Positions 6,883 through 13,755 of a DNA stretch of 20,385 bases are shown piece by piece (within the stretch, counting starts at the first letter, position 1; every line of letters starts with the position of its first letter). Made by a program: the position numbers and the translations under genes. This DNA is from a virus. The stretch spans positions 1 to 20,385 of IMG/VR virus record IMGVR_UViG_3300026197_000016. One strand, given 5' to 3'. The notes beneath the pieces are model-generated. The model did not search any database. It had not been told where the DNA came from and saw only the letters and a list, made by a program, of their open reading frames with translations.

Positions 6883-8622
6883 ATGCCCTGGACAATTGAT
6901 GATGCAAACGACCATATACAGGGCTTAACCCAAACGGAAAAAAAGCAATGGGTAAAATTGGCCAATAAAGTACGCGCCCAGTGCCTTGACCAAGGTGGCG
7001 ACGAAAGCACCTGCGATGCACGGGCAATAAAAGTGGCCAACGCGAATTACGACCAGGTATCTTTGGGGGCTGAAAATATGCCAGAAAAACTGACAAACAA
7101 ATTAGCTAAAAAAGACCTAGCCAGGTTTACGGCCAACGCTAACCAGGGCGGCATCAGGACAGATACCCTGGAAGGCAGGCCCCACCTGGTTATACCGGTT
7201 GTGGCGCTAAAAGAGGCCGTTGTCAAAGGGCAATTTTTGCCCGGCCAGGAAATTAGGAACTCGAAAAACCTTTGGACTGACGTACCTATACCGATACATC
7301 ATCCTAAAAACCACAGCGCCCGCGAACTGCAAATAATAGATAACCGTGTAGTAGGTCGTTTTTACAACATCAGGGTAGAGGAAAACAAGTTAAAGGGTGA
7401 AATTTGGATAGACGAAGAAAAAGCCCGGAACAAAGCCCAGCAAAACAACGCCCGGGCCAAAGAAGTGTACGAAACCTATCGGCGGCTTAAAGCCGGAGAA
7501 CCAATGGACGTTTCCACGAGCTACTGGCACGATACCGTACAGGAAAGCGGTACTTACAAAGGCAAAAAATACAAAGGCAAGCAGATTAACCTTAAGCCGG
7601 ACCACCTGGCTATATTGCCGGATGAATATGGCGAACTGTCTTTGCCGGATGGTGTAGGTGTGCCGCTTAAAAACCAGAGAGGTGATGATAATGTGAAGTC
7701 TGAAAACCAGCGCAGCACTGCCAGGACACCGACTTACAGCAACACAAGTACGGAAAGTTGGAGCCGGCAAACCCTATCAGAATTTGCCGCCCAACGCGGC
7801 TGGGATGTTGACACCGTTGCAGACATGGACGATAGGCAGCGCAGGATTGCAGCTGAATCCAGCCTTTTGGGCTTGGAGGATGCCGACGAATGGAATATAC
7901 TGACGTTTTTCCAGGTAGTTGACGGCAACGGTGTATTATATAAAAACGCCCTTGCAAGTGTACGCGGTGGGCGCGGCCAAGCAGCAGATGTACCACAAAG
8001 TGCATACGATTCCGCGGCTGCCAAAACCAAAACCCTGTTGCAAGACGAATTCGACGTTGAGTATAGCGAAAACAGCTTGAGCGTAATAGACAAAGTATTT
8101 AATCTATTTAGAGGTGAGCAAAACATGGACAACAAACAAGAGCTTGTAGAAAAAATCATGGAGAAGGCCGGTACAGAAGACCTGTCCGAAGGTGATCTCC
8201 TGGATACCAAGGAGGAGGTTCTTAAGGCAATGGCCAAAAACCTTGAAGAGGGCGGGGGCGAAGAGCCGGAAGAAGAGGAAGGAGAAACCGAAGGACCTGA
8301 AACGGATCAGTCAGAGGAAAACCAGAGTAGCGAACTAAGCGAAGAAAAGATAATGGAGATCGCTAAAAATGCGGCCAGGGAGGTAACCGAACAGGAAAAG
8401 AAAGAAAACCTGGTTAACAAGCTGGCAAATTCGGATCGGGTAAATTACACCAAAGAAGAACTCAAAAAGATGCCTTTCAGCGCGCTTAAAAAGACAGAGC
8501 AAAACGCCATACCAGGCAACTTTGTCGGCGCTGGGGGCAGCCTTGCAAGCAATCAGGGCGGCACAACGGAAGTCGAACTGGTTGAGACCAGTGGAGTTTT
8601 AAGCAGAAAAGAGGGTGAATAA
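6883..8622 (+). CDS. Prohead protease (DUF2213-like) fused to middle domain and acidic scaffold
   Basis: 579 residues in at least four parts. Residues 1-55 resemble the small ChaB-like module (KKQWVKLANKVRAQCLDQGG with C34 and C44, then DARAIKVAN). Residues about 65-268 are DUF2213-like, with PVVALKEAVVKGQFLPG, VPIPIHHPKNHS, a VVGRFYNIRVEENKLKGEIW strand region, DVSTSYW, and DHLAILPD near the end. Residues about 280-400 are a separate unrecognised domain. From about 415 onward it is a highly acidic, helix-forming scaffold with an EEGGGEEPEEEE stretch and a FVGAGGSLASNQGG C-terminus. By analogy the protease matures the prohead after the scaffold has organised capsid subunits. RBS-like sequences occur inside the gene before residues 271 and 415, suggesting internal starts. 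Confidence 0.75.
   Translation: MPWTIDDANDHIQGLTQTEKKQWVKLANKVRAQCLDQGGDESTCDARAIKVANANYDQVSLGAENMPEKLTNKLAKKDLARFTANANQGGIRTDTLEGRPHLVIPVVALKEAVVKGQFLPGQEIRNSKNLWTDVPIPIHHPKNHSARELQIIDNRVVGRFYNIRVEENKLKGEIWIDEEKARNKAQQNNARAKEVYETYRRLKAGEPMDVSTSYWHDTVQESGTYKGKKYKGKQINLKPDHLAILPDEYGELSLPDGVGVPLKNQRGDDNVKSENQRSTARTPTYSNTSTESWSRQTLSEFAAQRGWDVDTVADMDDRQRRIAAESSLLGLEDADEWNILTFFQVVDGNGVLYKNALASVRGGRGQAADVPQSAYDSAAAKTKTLLQDEFDVEYSENSLSVIDKVFNLFRGEQNMDNKQELVEKIMEKAGTEDLSEGDLLDTKEEVLKAMAKNLEEGGGEEPEEEEGETEGPETDQSEENQSSELSEEKIMEIAKNAAREVTEQEKKENLVNKLANSDRVNYTKEELKKMPFSALKKTEQNAIPGNFVGAGGSLASNQGGTTEVELVETSGVLSRKEGE
8125..8622 (+). CDS. Putative nested in-frame scaffold protein (internal start)
   Basis: Inside the protease gene, AGAGGTGAG (8110-8118) is followed after 6 bases by ATG at 8125, in the same frame (codon 415). 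Translation from here would give 165 residues: an N-terminal helix (DNKQELVEKIMEKAGTEDL), a strongly acidic linker, a second helix (EEKIMEIAKNAAREVTEQEKK) and a Gly/Ser-rich C-terminus. Separate in-frame production of scaffold from within a protease gene is well known (lambda C/Nu3). The spacing and RBS are as good as those of the true genes nearby, but expression is inferred. Confidence 0.55.
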   Translation: MDNKQELVEKIMEKAGTEDLSEGDLLDTKEEVLKAMAKNLEEGGGEEPEEEEGETEGPETDQSEENQSSELSEEKIMEIAKNAAREVTEQEKKENLVNKLANSDRVNYTKEELKKMPFSALKKTEQNAIPGNFVGAGGSLASNQGGTTEVELVETSGVLSRKEGE

Positions 8623-8624
8623 CA

Positions 8625-9098
8625 ATGGCTGACAACGCAATCCTACGAAAGAACCTGCCCGGTGGGGCCTTGCAAAAGGAAAACATAGATACCGGTCCAG
8701 CCCCGGCGGCCGAAGAGATGCATCCGGGCAAAGTTGTTGAAGTTAACTATGATAGCGGCTGGGAAATGCGGCTACACCAGACAACCAGGCCCGGACTGCG
8801 AGTTGTACGCGGAGGCTTTGAAGAGGGCCTAGATCAAGTATATGCCGCAGACGACCTTATACGCTGGTATGTATTACACAGCGGGGAAGAGGGCATGGCC
8901 TACGTTTACGCGGAAGACGATGCCGGCGACGCTGCGGTTTCCGCAGGGGACATACTGTACAAAACCGCCAATGGGGACCATAGTACAGCCCACGAGGGCC
9001 AGCTCGACGTAAACGCGACAGACGGTGTGGCCACCGCGATAGCATTAGAAGACGTTTCAAGCGGTGAAAGCCAGTTGACCAAGATACTCAAACTTTAA
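8625..9098 (+). CDS. Putative head decoration/stabilisation protein
   Basis: 157 residues, starting 3 bases after the protease gene, with GAGGGTGA as RBS. The position between protease/scaffold and major capsid protein is the usual slot for decoration proteins (lambda gpD-like genes). The sequence begins with an extended Pro/Gly-rich arm (LPGGALQKENIDTGPAPA), then a beta-rich body, with GAGDILYKT-like strand turns (around residues 110-118, SAGDILYKTANGD) and a C-terminal VATAIALEDVSSGESQLTKILKL. The last block resembles trimeric small beta-barrel decoration proteins in pattern only. No named family is certain. Confidence 0.6.
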   Translation: MADNAILRKNLPGGALQKENIDTGPAPAAEEMHPGKVVEVNYDSGWEMRLHQTTRPGLRVVRGGFEEGLDQVYAADDLIRWYVLHSGEEGMAYVYAEDDAGDAAVSAGDILYKTANGDHSTAHEGQLDVNATDGVATAIALEDVSSGESQLTKILKL

Positions 9099-9115
9099 TT
9101 CAGAGGTGAAGACTT

Positions 9116-10108
9116 ATGGCTAACCAGTCCACAGCACAGATGTTTGGAGATTTGACAGCCAACGCGCTTGAACGCCTTAAGCAGAACAACTTTGACCCCA
9201 AAGCGCTGCGGACTAACCGAACGCTGCCCAAAGATGCCTGGAAGGAAATAGACGATCAAATTTACAAGATTGCCCGCAGGCGTTTTCAGGCCATCCAGGC
9301 CCTGCAAAACGAAGGGCTTGAGCAAAATCTGGGCGGCTTGCACGTTTTATTCGATATGTGGGAACAGGTTTCCGACTTTGGGGAAGTAACCCAAAGCATG
9401 GACTTCCAAGACCAGGCCCCGGGCGACCAGCCTGATTTTCAAAATTACATGATCCCCATCCCGTTAACCCACGGGGATTTCCAACTGGGCGCGCGAAAAC
9501 TTATGGCGCTTGAAAACAAGCAGAACGTAACCGTTGACAGCGCCATGATAAGCCAGATAACCAGGCACGTTACTGCCAAACTGGAAGATACACTTTTCCA
9601 CGGCACTGACGTAACCCTAAATGGCAACCCAGCGCCCGGATTGCTTACCCATGATGACAGCATAAACGTAACCAGTGATGGTGGCTGGACAGGCAGCTGG
9701 GGGAGCAACCCTGGGGATATTTACGAGGATATAAAGCACCTGATCCAGACGCTCAAAGACAACCGCCACCACGGGCCGCTGATTATTTTCCTGGCCAATG
9801 ATGCGTACGAGGCCATGAATATACCGGACCCGGAAGGCAGCGGGGATTTGGAGTTGATGGACAGAATAGAAAACATGGCAAAAGTTGGCCAGCTGGTAGA
9901 AGTTGACCAGCTTGATGACAATTACGTTGTTGCCCTTGACCCCGTTGAAGATATAATCCAGCTGCCATACGCAGCTGACTTACAGGCCGTTGAATGGGAA
10001 ACCCACGGTGGGTATGTAACCAACTACAAGATATTTTCCGCAATGGCCCCACGTGTAATGTCAGATGAGGACGGCAACGCGGGGATCTGCTACGCTACTG
10101 ACGCTTAA
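9116..10108 (+). CDS. Major capsid protein (HK97-fold, encapsulin-like group)
   Basis: 330 residues. Family-typical blocks are LPKDAWKEIDDQIYKIARRRFQAI (around residues 37-60), EGLEQNLGGLHVLFDMWEQVSD (around 67-88), a DFQNYMIPIPLTHGDFQLGARKL stretch (around 107-129), TAKLEDTLFHG (around 153-163), then an A-domain region with VALDPVEDIIQLPYAADLQAVEWETHGGYVTNYKIF (around 271-306) and a C-terminal RVM.DEDGNAGICYATDA. This pattern matches phage capsid proteins that accompany DUF1073 portals and DUF2213 proteases. GAGGTGAAG precedes the ATG. It should be the most abundant virion protein; the following GC-rich hairpin may help separate its expression from the connectors. Confidence 0.85.
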   Translation: MANQSTAQMFGDLTANALERLKQNNFDPKALRTNRTLPKDAWKEIDDQIYKIARRRFQAIQALQNEGLEQNLGGLHVLFDMWEQVSDFGEVTQSMDFQDQAPGDQPDFQNYMIPIPLTHGDFQLGARKLMALENKQNVTVDSAMISQITRHVTAKLEDTLFHGTDVTLNGNPAPGLLTHDDSINVTSDGGWTGSWGSNPGDIYEDIKHLIQTLKDNRHHGPLIIFLANDAYEAMNIPDPEGSGDLELMDRIENMAKVGQLVEVDQLDDNYVVALDPVEDIIQLPYAADLQAVEWETHGGYVTNYKIFSAMAPRVMSDEDGNAGICYATDA

Positions 10109-10135
10109 TACTTAAGTGGAGGTGTACGACGAACA

Positions 10136-10159
10136 CCGGGGCCTGGCGCGCCGCCCCGG
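10136..10159 (+). terminator. GC-rich hairpin after the major capsid gene
   Basis: CCGGGGC (10136-10142) pairs perfectly with GCCCCGG (10153-10159); the loop contains the palindrome GGCGCGCC. No T-run follows (GTTCTGATT), so it is unlikely to be an efficient intrinsic terminator. It could act as an attenuator, a transcript-end stabiliser or a processing site, lowering downstream connector expression relative to capsid. A smaller GGTGT/ACACC stem (10121-10137) overlaps it on the left. Confidence 0.4.
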
Positions 10160-10168
10160 GTTCTGATT

Positions 10169-10513
10169 ATGGCTAATTTTGTTGAGGAAAGCGATGTTAA
10201 GGAAATTCTAGATACTGATTTGGATAATTTAACGCCTTTTATAGACACCGCCCACTTGGACGTAAAAGACCTTGAATATTCAGACGACAGACTGGCCCAG
10301 ATAGAAAAATGGCTTGCGGCCCATTACGCAGCAATTAGGGATAAACGCGTTGAAAGTAAAAGCATTGAAGGCGACAGGGAAGATTACGCAGGTGAAACCG
10401 GCATGGGCTACAACGCAACACAGTACGGCCAGCAAGCCCTGATGTTGGATAAAGAGGGTCAGCTGGATACCACAACCGACACTAAAGACGTAAAATTTAA
10501 GCATACGGGGTAG
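10169..10513 (+). CDS. Putative head-tail connector (adaptor) protein
   Basis: 114 residues. It is the first gene after the capsid protein, where head completion adaptors (gp6-like or similar) normally lie. It is helical: EESDVKEILDTDLDNLTPFIDTAH at the N-terminus and RLAQIEKWLAAHYAAIRDK in the middle (around residues 41-59), then YGQQALMLDKEGQL (around 91-104). The pattern FI..A...V.......D..L..IE.WLAAHY...RD, followed by QYGQQAL.LD, is typical of these adaptor proteins. No GGAGG is close to the start; the GC-rich hairpin lies just upstream. Function is inferred from synteny and pattern. Confidence 0.65.
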   Translation: MANFVEESDVKEILDTDLDNLTPFIDTAHLDVKDLEYSDDRLAQIEKWLAAHYAAIRDKRVESKSIEGDREDYAGETGMGYNATQYGQQALMLDKEGQLDTTTDTKDVKFKHTG

Positions 10514-10515
10514 TT

Positions 10516-10863
10516 ATGGCTGGCACAATCAAGGTGATGACAGAGTTGAGCGGGTTTGATGCCTGCGATGCCTGGCTCGGTAATATGATAATGGAGGCCG
10601 GGCCAGTTTACCTTGTTGGCAGCGCCGTTGAGTATTCCGTTTTCGTTGAGTTTGGCACTTCTAAAATGGCAGCACAGCCTTATCTTTTCCCGGCTGCGGA
10701 TGCCGCCTTGCAGGAAATTCATCAAATTTGGGATTCTGTAGGTTACGATATCAACAAGCTAATTAGGGTTCTGGCCCTGCGGATAGAAGCGTATGCAAAA
10801 ATGCGCTGCCCGGTTGACACCGGCAACTTGCGGGCCAGCATAACCGCAGAGAGGGTATCATGA
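10516..10863 (+). CDS. HK97 gp10-like head-tail protein with permuted motif order
   Basis: 115 residues, starting 3 bases after the previous gene. It contains both hallmarks of the HK97 gp10 family but in reverse order. Residues 33-60 carry LVGSAVEYSVFVEFGTSKMA followed by AQPYLFPA, which is normally the C-terminal half. Residues 84-110 carry a helix (RVLALRIEAYAKMRCPVDTG, then NLRASI), which is normally the N-terminal half. Joining the end to the beginning would restore the usual order, so this looks like a circular permutation. The family acts at the head-tail junction or tail completion. The frame is continuous, without sign of frameshift, and the gene overlaps the next by ATGA. Confidence 0.7.
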   Translation: MAGTIKVMTELSGFDACDAWLGNMIMEAGPVYLVGSAVEYSVFVEFGTSKMAAQPYLFPAADAALQEIHQIWDSVGYDINKLIRVLALRIEAYAKMRCPVDTGNLRASITAERVS

Positions 10864-11216
10864 GCAGGGCAAGGCGCAATCGGAATTTTATTAAAGCCAA
10901 CGGCGAAGACATAACAAAAATGCCGCGTACGCAAACCGGTGAAGATGAAAGCGGCAACCCGGTTTATGAATACCTATCCGAAGACGAAACCACTATCCGG
11001 GCGCTAACCAAAAGCCAGGGCGCAGATGCCGACAGGTTGCAGCGCAGCCTTGGATCCAGCGAAAAAGAAATAATGACCATAATCATAAGTGACGGGGTCA
11101 ACTTAAACCCAAACACGCGCTTTAGAATAGACGGCTTTGAGTACTCGATTAGGCAGCGCAAACCGTCTAAAAAGGGCAAGTTAAAAGTTCAAATTGAGAG
11201 GAATATAGTACAATGA
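10860..11216 (+). CDS. Putative head closure/neck protein
   Basis: 118 residues, translationally coupled by ATGA overlaps at both ends, with GAGAGGGT as RBS. The N-terminus is basic (MSRARRNRNFIKANGED); the body is predicted beta: TKMPRTQTGEDESGNPVYEY, then IMTIIISDGVNLNPNTRFRI and FEYSIRQRKPSKKGKLKVQIERN. The 'nG..fT...T...D..G.P.y....T.....' pattern, then a '..D...F.idG..Y.I...' pattern, resembles small beta-barrel stopper or neck proteins. Its place between gp10-like and tail-completion genes agrees. Homology is not certain. Confidence 0.55.
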   Translation: MSRARRNRNFIKANGEDITKMPRTQTGEDESGNPVYEYLSEDETTIRALTKSQGADADRLQRSLGSSEKEIMTIIISDGVNLNPNTRFRIDGFEYSIRQRKPSKKGKLKVQIERNIVQ

Positions 11217-11701
11217 CAACACCGCCCGAAATAAAGGAATCTTTGATAGAAATTTACGACGCTAATTGGGATACAGCCAATGTGGCCAAACCCCTTGATA
11301 TTAAAACAGAATCTTTCAGCGAAGTTTATCCTGACGGGATAACCCTGCCGGCCATGACAATACCAACAACCACGGAAAATTCCGTAGGCGAAACCGGGTA
11401 CGTAGCAATGAGCAATTCTGGCCCAGTCCAGCAAAAAGTGGGCCAGGCCCAGGTGAACCTTTGGATCACCAAAGAAGGCGCTCACGATTTAGGTACTTAT
11501 GACGACAACATCATAAGCCCGGAGGGCTGGCTTGACCGCGCCCGCAAAGAAGCGGGCCGTATAACCAGACAAAAAGTGATTTTACTGCCTGGTTACGATT
11601 ATATTGCCTGGGATAGCGGCCAGGACAGGCATGAAAAAGACCGGCAACCGGTGATTTTCCGCAGGATGTCATTCGTAAAATACAGCTACAAAACACGGTG
11701 A
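11213..11701 (+). CDS. Putative tail terminator/completion protein
   Basis: 162 residues, with ATG overlapping the previous stop. It is an alpha/beta-type sequence: ESLIEIYDANWDTANVAKPLDIKTESF, then VNLWITKEGAHDLGTYDD, and a conserved-looking helix WLDRARKEAGRITRQ (around residues 106-120) before strands IFRRMSFVKYSYKTR at the end. Position directly before the small acidic gene and tube gene is where tail terminators (gpU or gp17-like) occur. No motif proves the function; synteny is the main support. Confidence 0.5.
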   Translation: MTTPPEIKESLIEIYDANWDTANVAKPLDIKTESFSEVYPDGITLPAMTIPTTTENSVGETGYVAMSNSGPVQQKVGQAQVNLWITKEGAHDLGTYDDNIISPEGWLDRARKEAGRITRQKVILLPGYDYIAWDSGQDRHEKDRQPVIFRRMSFVKYSYKTR

Positions 11702-11706
11702 TAATT

Positions 11707-11937
11707 ATGTGGATTAAGTGTGTAGGAGATACTAAAAGCCTTTTCCTGCGGGACAAAATGGATGAACCGCTGGAATTTTCCAGCAACGGCACAACCCAGG
11801 TTCCACAGGAATTGGGCGAATATCTGGTGGAGCATTACCCGAAAATAAAAGAACACAGCACGCAAACCGCGGAAGTTGAAACCGCGGAAGAACCGGAAGA
11901 CACAGACCAAGAACTGGAGGTAGGTAACGATGGCTGA
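11707..11937 (+). CDS. Small acidic-tailed protein before the tail tube gene
   Basis: 76 residues from ATG at 11707, chosen because GGTGAT (11696-11701) is 5 bases upstream; a GTG at 11698 would add three residues. The N-terminus is compact (MWIKCVGDTKSLFLRDKMDE, then PQELGEYLVEHYPKI) and the last 25 residues are almost all acidic or polar (ETAEEPEDTDQELE). Its N-terminal half looks like the short YxxC/ELxEyLl.hyp.i proteins found between completion and tube genes of many siphophages; role unknown. The end overlaps the tube gene by 8 bases. Confidence 0.6.
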   Translation: MWIKCVGDTKSLFLRDKMDEPLEFSSNGTTQVPQELGEYLVEHYPKIKEHSTQTAEVETAEEPEDTDQELEVGNDG

Positions 11938-13150
11938 CTCTAGCGCGATATTACCGCAGTCTGTACATCACGTTGAAGAAGATGACGATTTGGCAATTCC
12001 TGACGACGCCCACCTTTTGCCTTTTGCGGATGTAGTTGATGTTTACGACTGGACCAACGAAGTACCGATTAACCCACGAACCGGCGTTGGCCATATAGAC
12101 CCGCAAAAGTTCGATAGGGGCCAGGAGGAACATACTTTTACCACTGAATTCAATTTGCAGGGCAGTATTGCAATGCCCGCGATCACGGACAGCACAGTTG
12201 ACAGCGTAAATTGCGCGCCGGTTTACGAGGCCATTATACGCAAAGCCAATAATATGCTTAACCGGCGCACAGTTATATGGAAGGTGGAACATCCAGGCGA
12301 AGGCGCTGATGGCGCAGGCCGGGACGTGTATGTTGTTGCAAGGCACTGCGCGCCCAATACTTTGACCCTGGAAGGCGACGCCGAAGATAACAGCCCACTT
12401 ACAGTAACTTTGGAATATATGGCCCCAAAGGTTCGACCGTACCATATAGACCAGCCCGGTAGTGCAACCACGCTTACGATAGAATCCAGTACGTCAGAAA
12501 GCGGGGATGTAGAAGTACAGGGCATAGATGACACCGACACCGAGACCACGGAAACCGTAAGCCTAAGCGACGGCAGCGGCACAACCACGGCAACCCTTAA
12601 AGAAATCTACGCAGTTTGGGCCATTGACGACTTCACCGGGGACCTAACCGTAACGGACGGCAGCGGCACAACCTACATGACAATCTACGGCAGCGAGACT
12701 TACTGGGGTATAGAAGGCGACAAAGGTGTGCCTGTAACGCCTTCAAGCGGTAGCAAGGTAGATACCCACGATGGCGATGAGCAAAAGTTCCTAGATAATA
12801 CTGCAACCTGGCAAGGAGCGGCACTTGCGCCGGAGTACAATTCTGTTAGCCTGGAAATCAATAACAACATAGAAACCAAGAACACGGCCAACAGAATAGG
12901 CGTTGAACTGCGGCCAAGCATAAGGGAAACCATACTAACCGCCACGGTTGCGGGGCCAAAACAGCCAAACCAAAAAGCCGATGCCATTATCCGCAAACTG
13001 ATGGGTGATTTGGTCTGGAATTTAAGCCAGAACACGATTACGCTGCCAAACGCCGTATGCAGCGACTCCGGCAGCAAGGTTTACACCGCAGAAGAAGCCT
13101 ATGCAAGCGCAGATGTTGAGTTTACTTCTAAGGGCATAAATATCAGTTAA
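11930..13150 (+). CDS. Major tail tube protein with inserted beta domain
   Basis: 406 residues, with GGAGGTAGG as RBS. The tube-fold halves are residues about 30-170 (with DVVDVYDWTNEVPINPRTG, FTTEFNLQGSIAMP, a helix YEAIIRKANNMLNRRTVIW, and TLEGDAEDNSPLTVTLEYMA) and about 288-406 (SVSLEINNNIETKNTANRIG, a KADAIIRKLMGDLVW helix, and ADVEFTSKGINIS). Between them, about 176-285 is a Thr/Ser/Asp-rich beta domain with two copies of the tripeptide-like unit DGSGTT, probably Ig-like and exposed on the tail surface. Synteny before the chaperone pair supports tube rather than sheath. No second sheath-like gene is present, so the tail is probably non-contractile. Confidence 0.72.
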   Translation: MADSSAILPQSVHHVEEDDDLAIPDDAHLLPFADVVDVYDWTNEVPINPRTGVGHIDPQKFDRGQEEHTFTTEFNLQGSIAMPAITDSTVDSVNCAPVYEAIIRKANNMLNRRTVIWKVEHPGEGADGAGRDVYVVARHCAPNTLTLEGDAEDNSPLTVTLEYMAPKVRPYHIDQPGSATTLTIESSTSESGDVEVQGIDDTDTETTETVSLSDGSGTTTATLKEIYAVWAIDDFTGDLTVTDGSGTTYMTIYGSETYWGIEGDKGVPVTPSSGSKVDTHDGDEQKFLDNTATWQGAALAPEYNSVSLEINNNIETKNTANRIGVELRPSIRETILTATVAGPKQPNQKADAIIRKLMGDLVWNLSQNTITLPNAVCSDSGSKVYTAEEAYASADVEFTSKGINIS

Positions 13151-13162
13151 GGAGGGTAATAC

Positions 13163-13555
13163 ATGGTAGATTTAGATAACTACAAGATTGACAGGGGGCC
13201 GGACGGCGAGCGGTTAACCCACAGGCAGTATATTGAGATGTTTGATATAACGGTAAAATACAAGCATCCAAACTGGGGTGACAAAGCAGAATTTAGCCAG
13301 GATTTTGGCCCTGGTGTGCCGCAAGCTGAACAGGTGGACCCGAAGAACATCCTTAAATACTTTAAGAAGACTTTTGTTGACCCGGATTTTAGCGATACAA
13401 CCGCAGAAGAATTAAACGACATGGACGGGGATTTTGTACAAAAGTTGCTGGATATTGTCGGCAACCTTTACAACCATCCGGACAACCGGGAAATGGATTT
13501 GGATTTAGGCGATGAGGCCGATAAAAAAAAGTCGAAGAGCGAGAACGAAGGCTAA
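13163..13555 (+). CDS. Tail assembly chaperone, short form (G-like)
   Basis: 130 residues, with GGAGGG upstream. The product is acidic at its C-terminus and contains a body with FDITVKYKHPNWGDKAEF and KYFKKTFVDPDFSDTTAEEL, then DMDGDFVQKLLDIVGNLY. It lies between the tube and tape measure genes, the fixed place of the lambda G/GT-type chaperones that hold the tape measure before tube assembly. A slippery run near the end (13525-13531) allows an extended form. Sequence similarity within this family is always low, so position and frameshift are the main evidence. Confidence 0.75.
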   Translation: MVDLDNYKIDRGPDGERLTHRQYIEMFDITVKYKHPNWGDKAEFSQDFGPGVPQAEQVDPKNILKYFKKTFVDPDFSDTTAEELNDMDGDFVQKLLDIVGNLYNHPDNREMDLDLGDEADKKKSKSENEG

Positions 13556-13755
13556 TATGGATTTTGCACGAAATGAATTACACCTTAACCGGCCCCAACT
13601 CAATGTTCAATCTCATGGAAGGGGATTTGGAATATTTGGTCGAAGTCTACAACCAGATGCACGGCCAGGGGGCCGGTGAATCACCTCGAGAGAAGTTGCG
13701 CAGTGGCGACAAAAAGCTAATTGAGAGGGTGAAAGACAAATATGGCCGAAACTAA
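13163..13755 (+). CDS. Tail assembly chaperone, -1 frameshift fusion (GT-like)
   Basis: After the slippery A AAA AAG, the -1 frame reads GTC from 13531 without a stop through the end of the short form and on to TAA at 13753-13755, adding about 74 residues to the first 123 (about 197 in total). The T part contains NYTLTGPNSMFNLMEGDLEY, LVEVYNQMHGQG and ends IERVKDKYGRN. It has no good start of its own: the first possible start in this frame is a TTG at 13564 with no RBS. The end overlaps the tape measure start (13742). The fusion is expected as a minor product that recruits the tube protein. Confidence 0.75.
13525..13531 (+). promoter_or_regulatory. Programmed -1 ribosomal frameshift site A AAA AAG
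   Basis: The heptamer is in the correct phase (codons AAA 13526-13528, AAG 13529-13531 of the short form) within a run of eight A. A GAGG at 13514-13517, about 7 bases upstream, could act as a stimulatory internal Shine-Dalgarno. No obvious downstream pseudoknot or strong stem was seen. Confidence 0.78.

Noticed and set aside
10122-10166. Fourteen-codon GTG frame (leader peptide) across the GC-rich hairpin
   Set aside because: The GGAGG is directly adjacent to the GTG with no spacer; the hairpin explains the sequence better.
13564-13755. Separate gene for the T-like chaperone part with TTG start
   Set aside because: No RBS, and the -1 frame is open back to a canonical slippery heptamer; a frameshift product is more likely.
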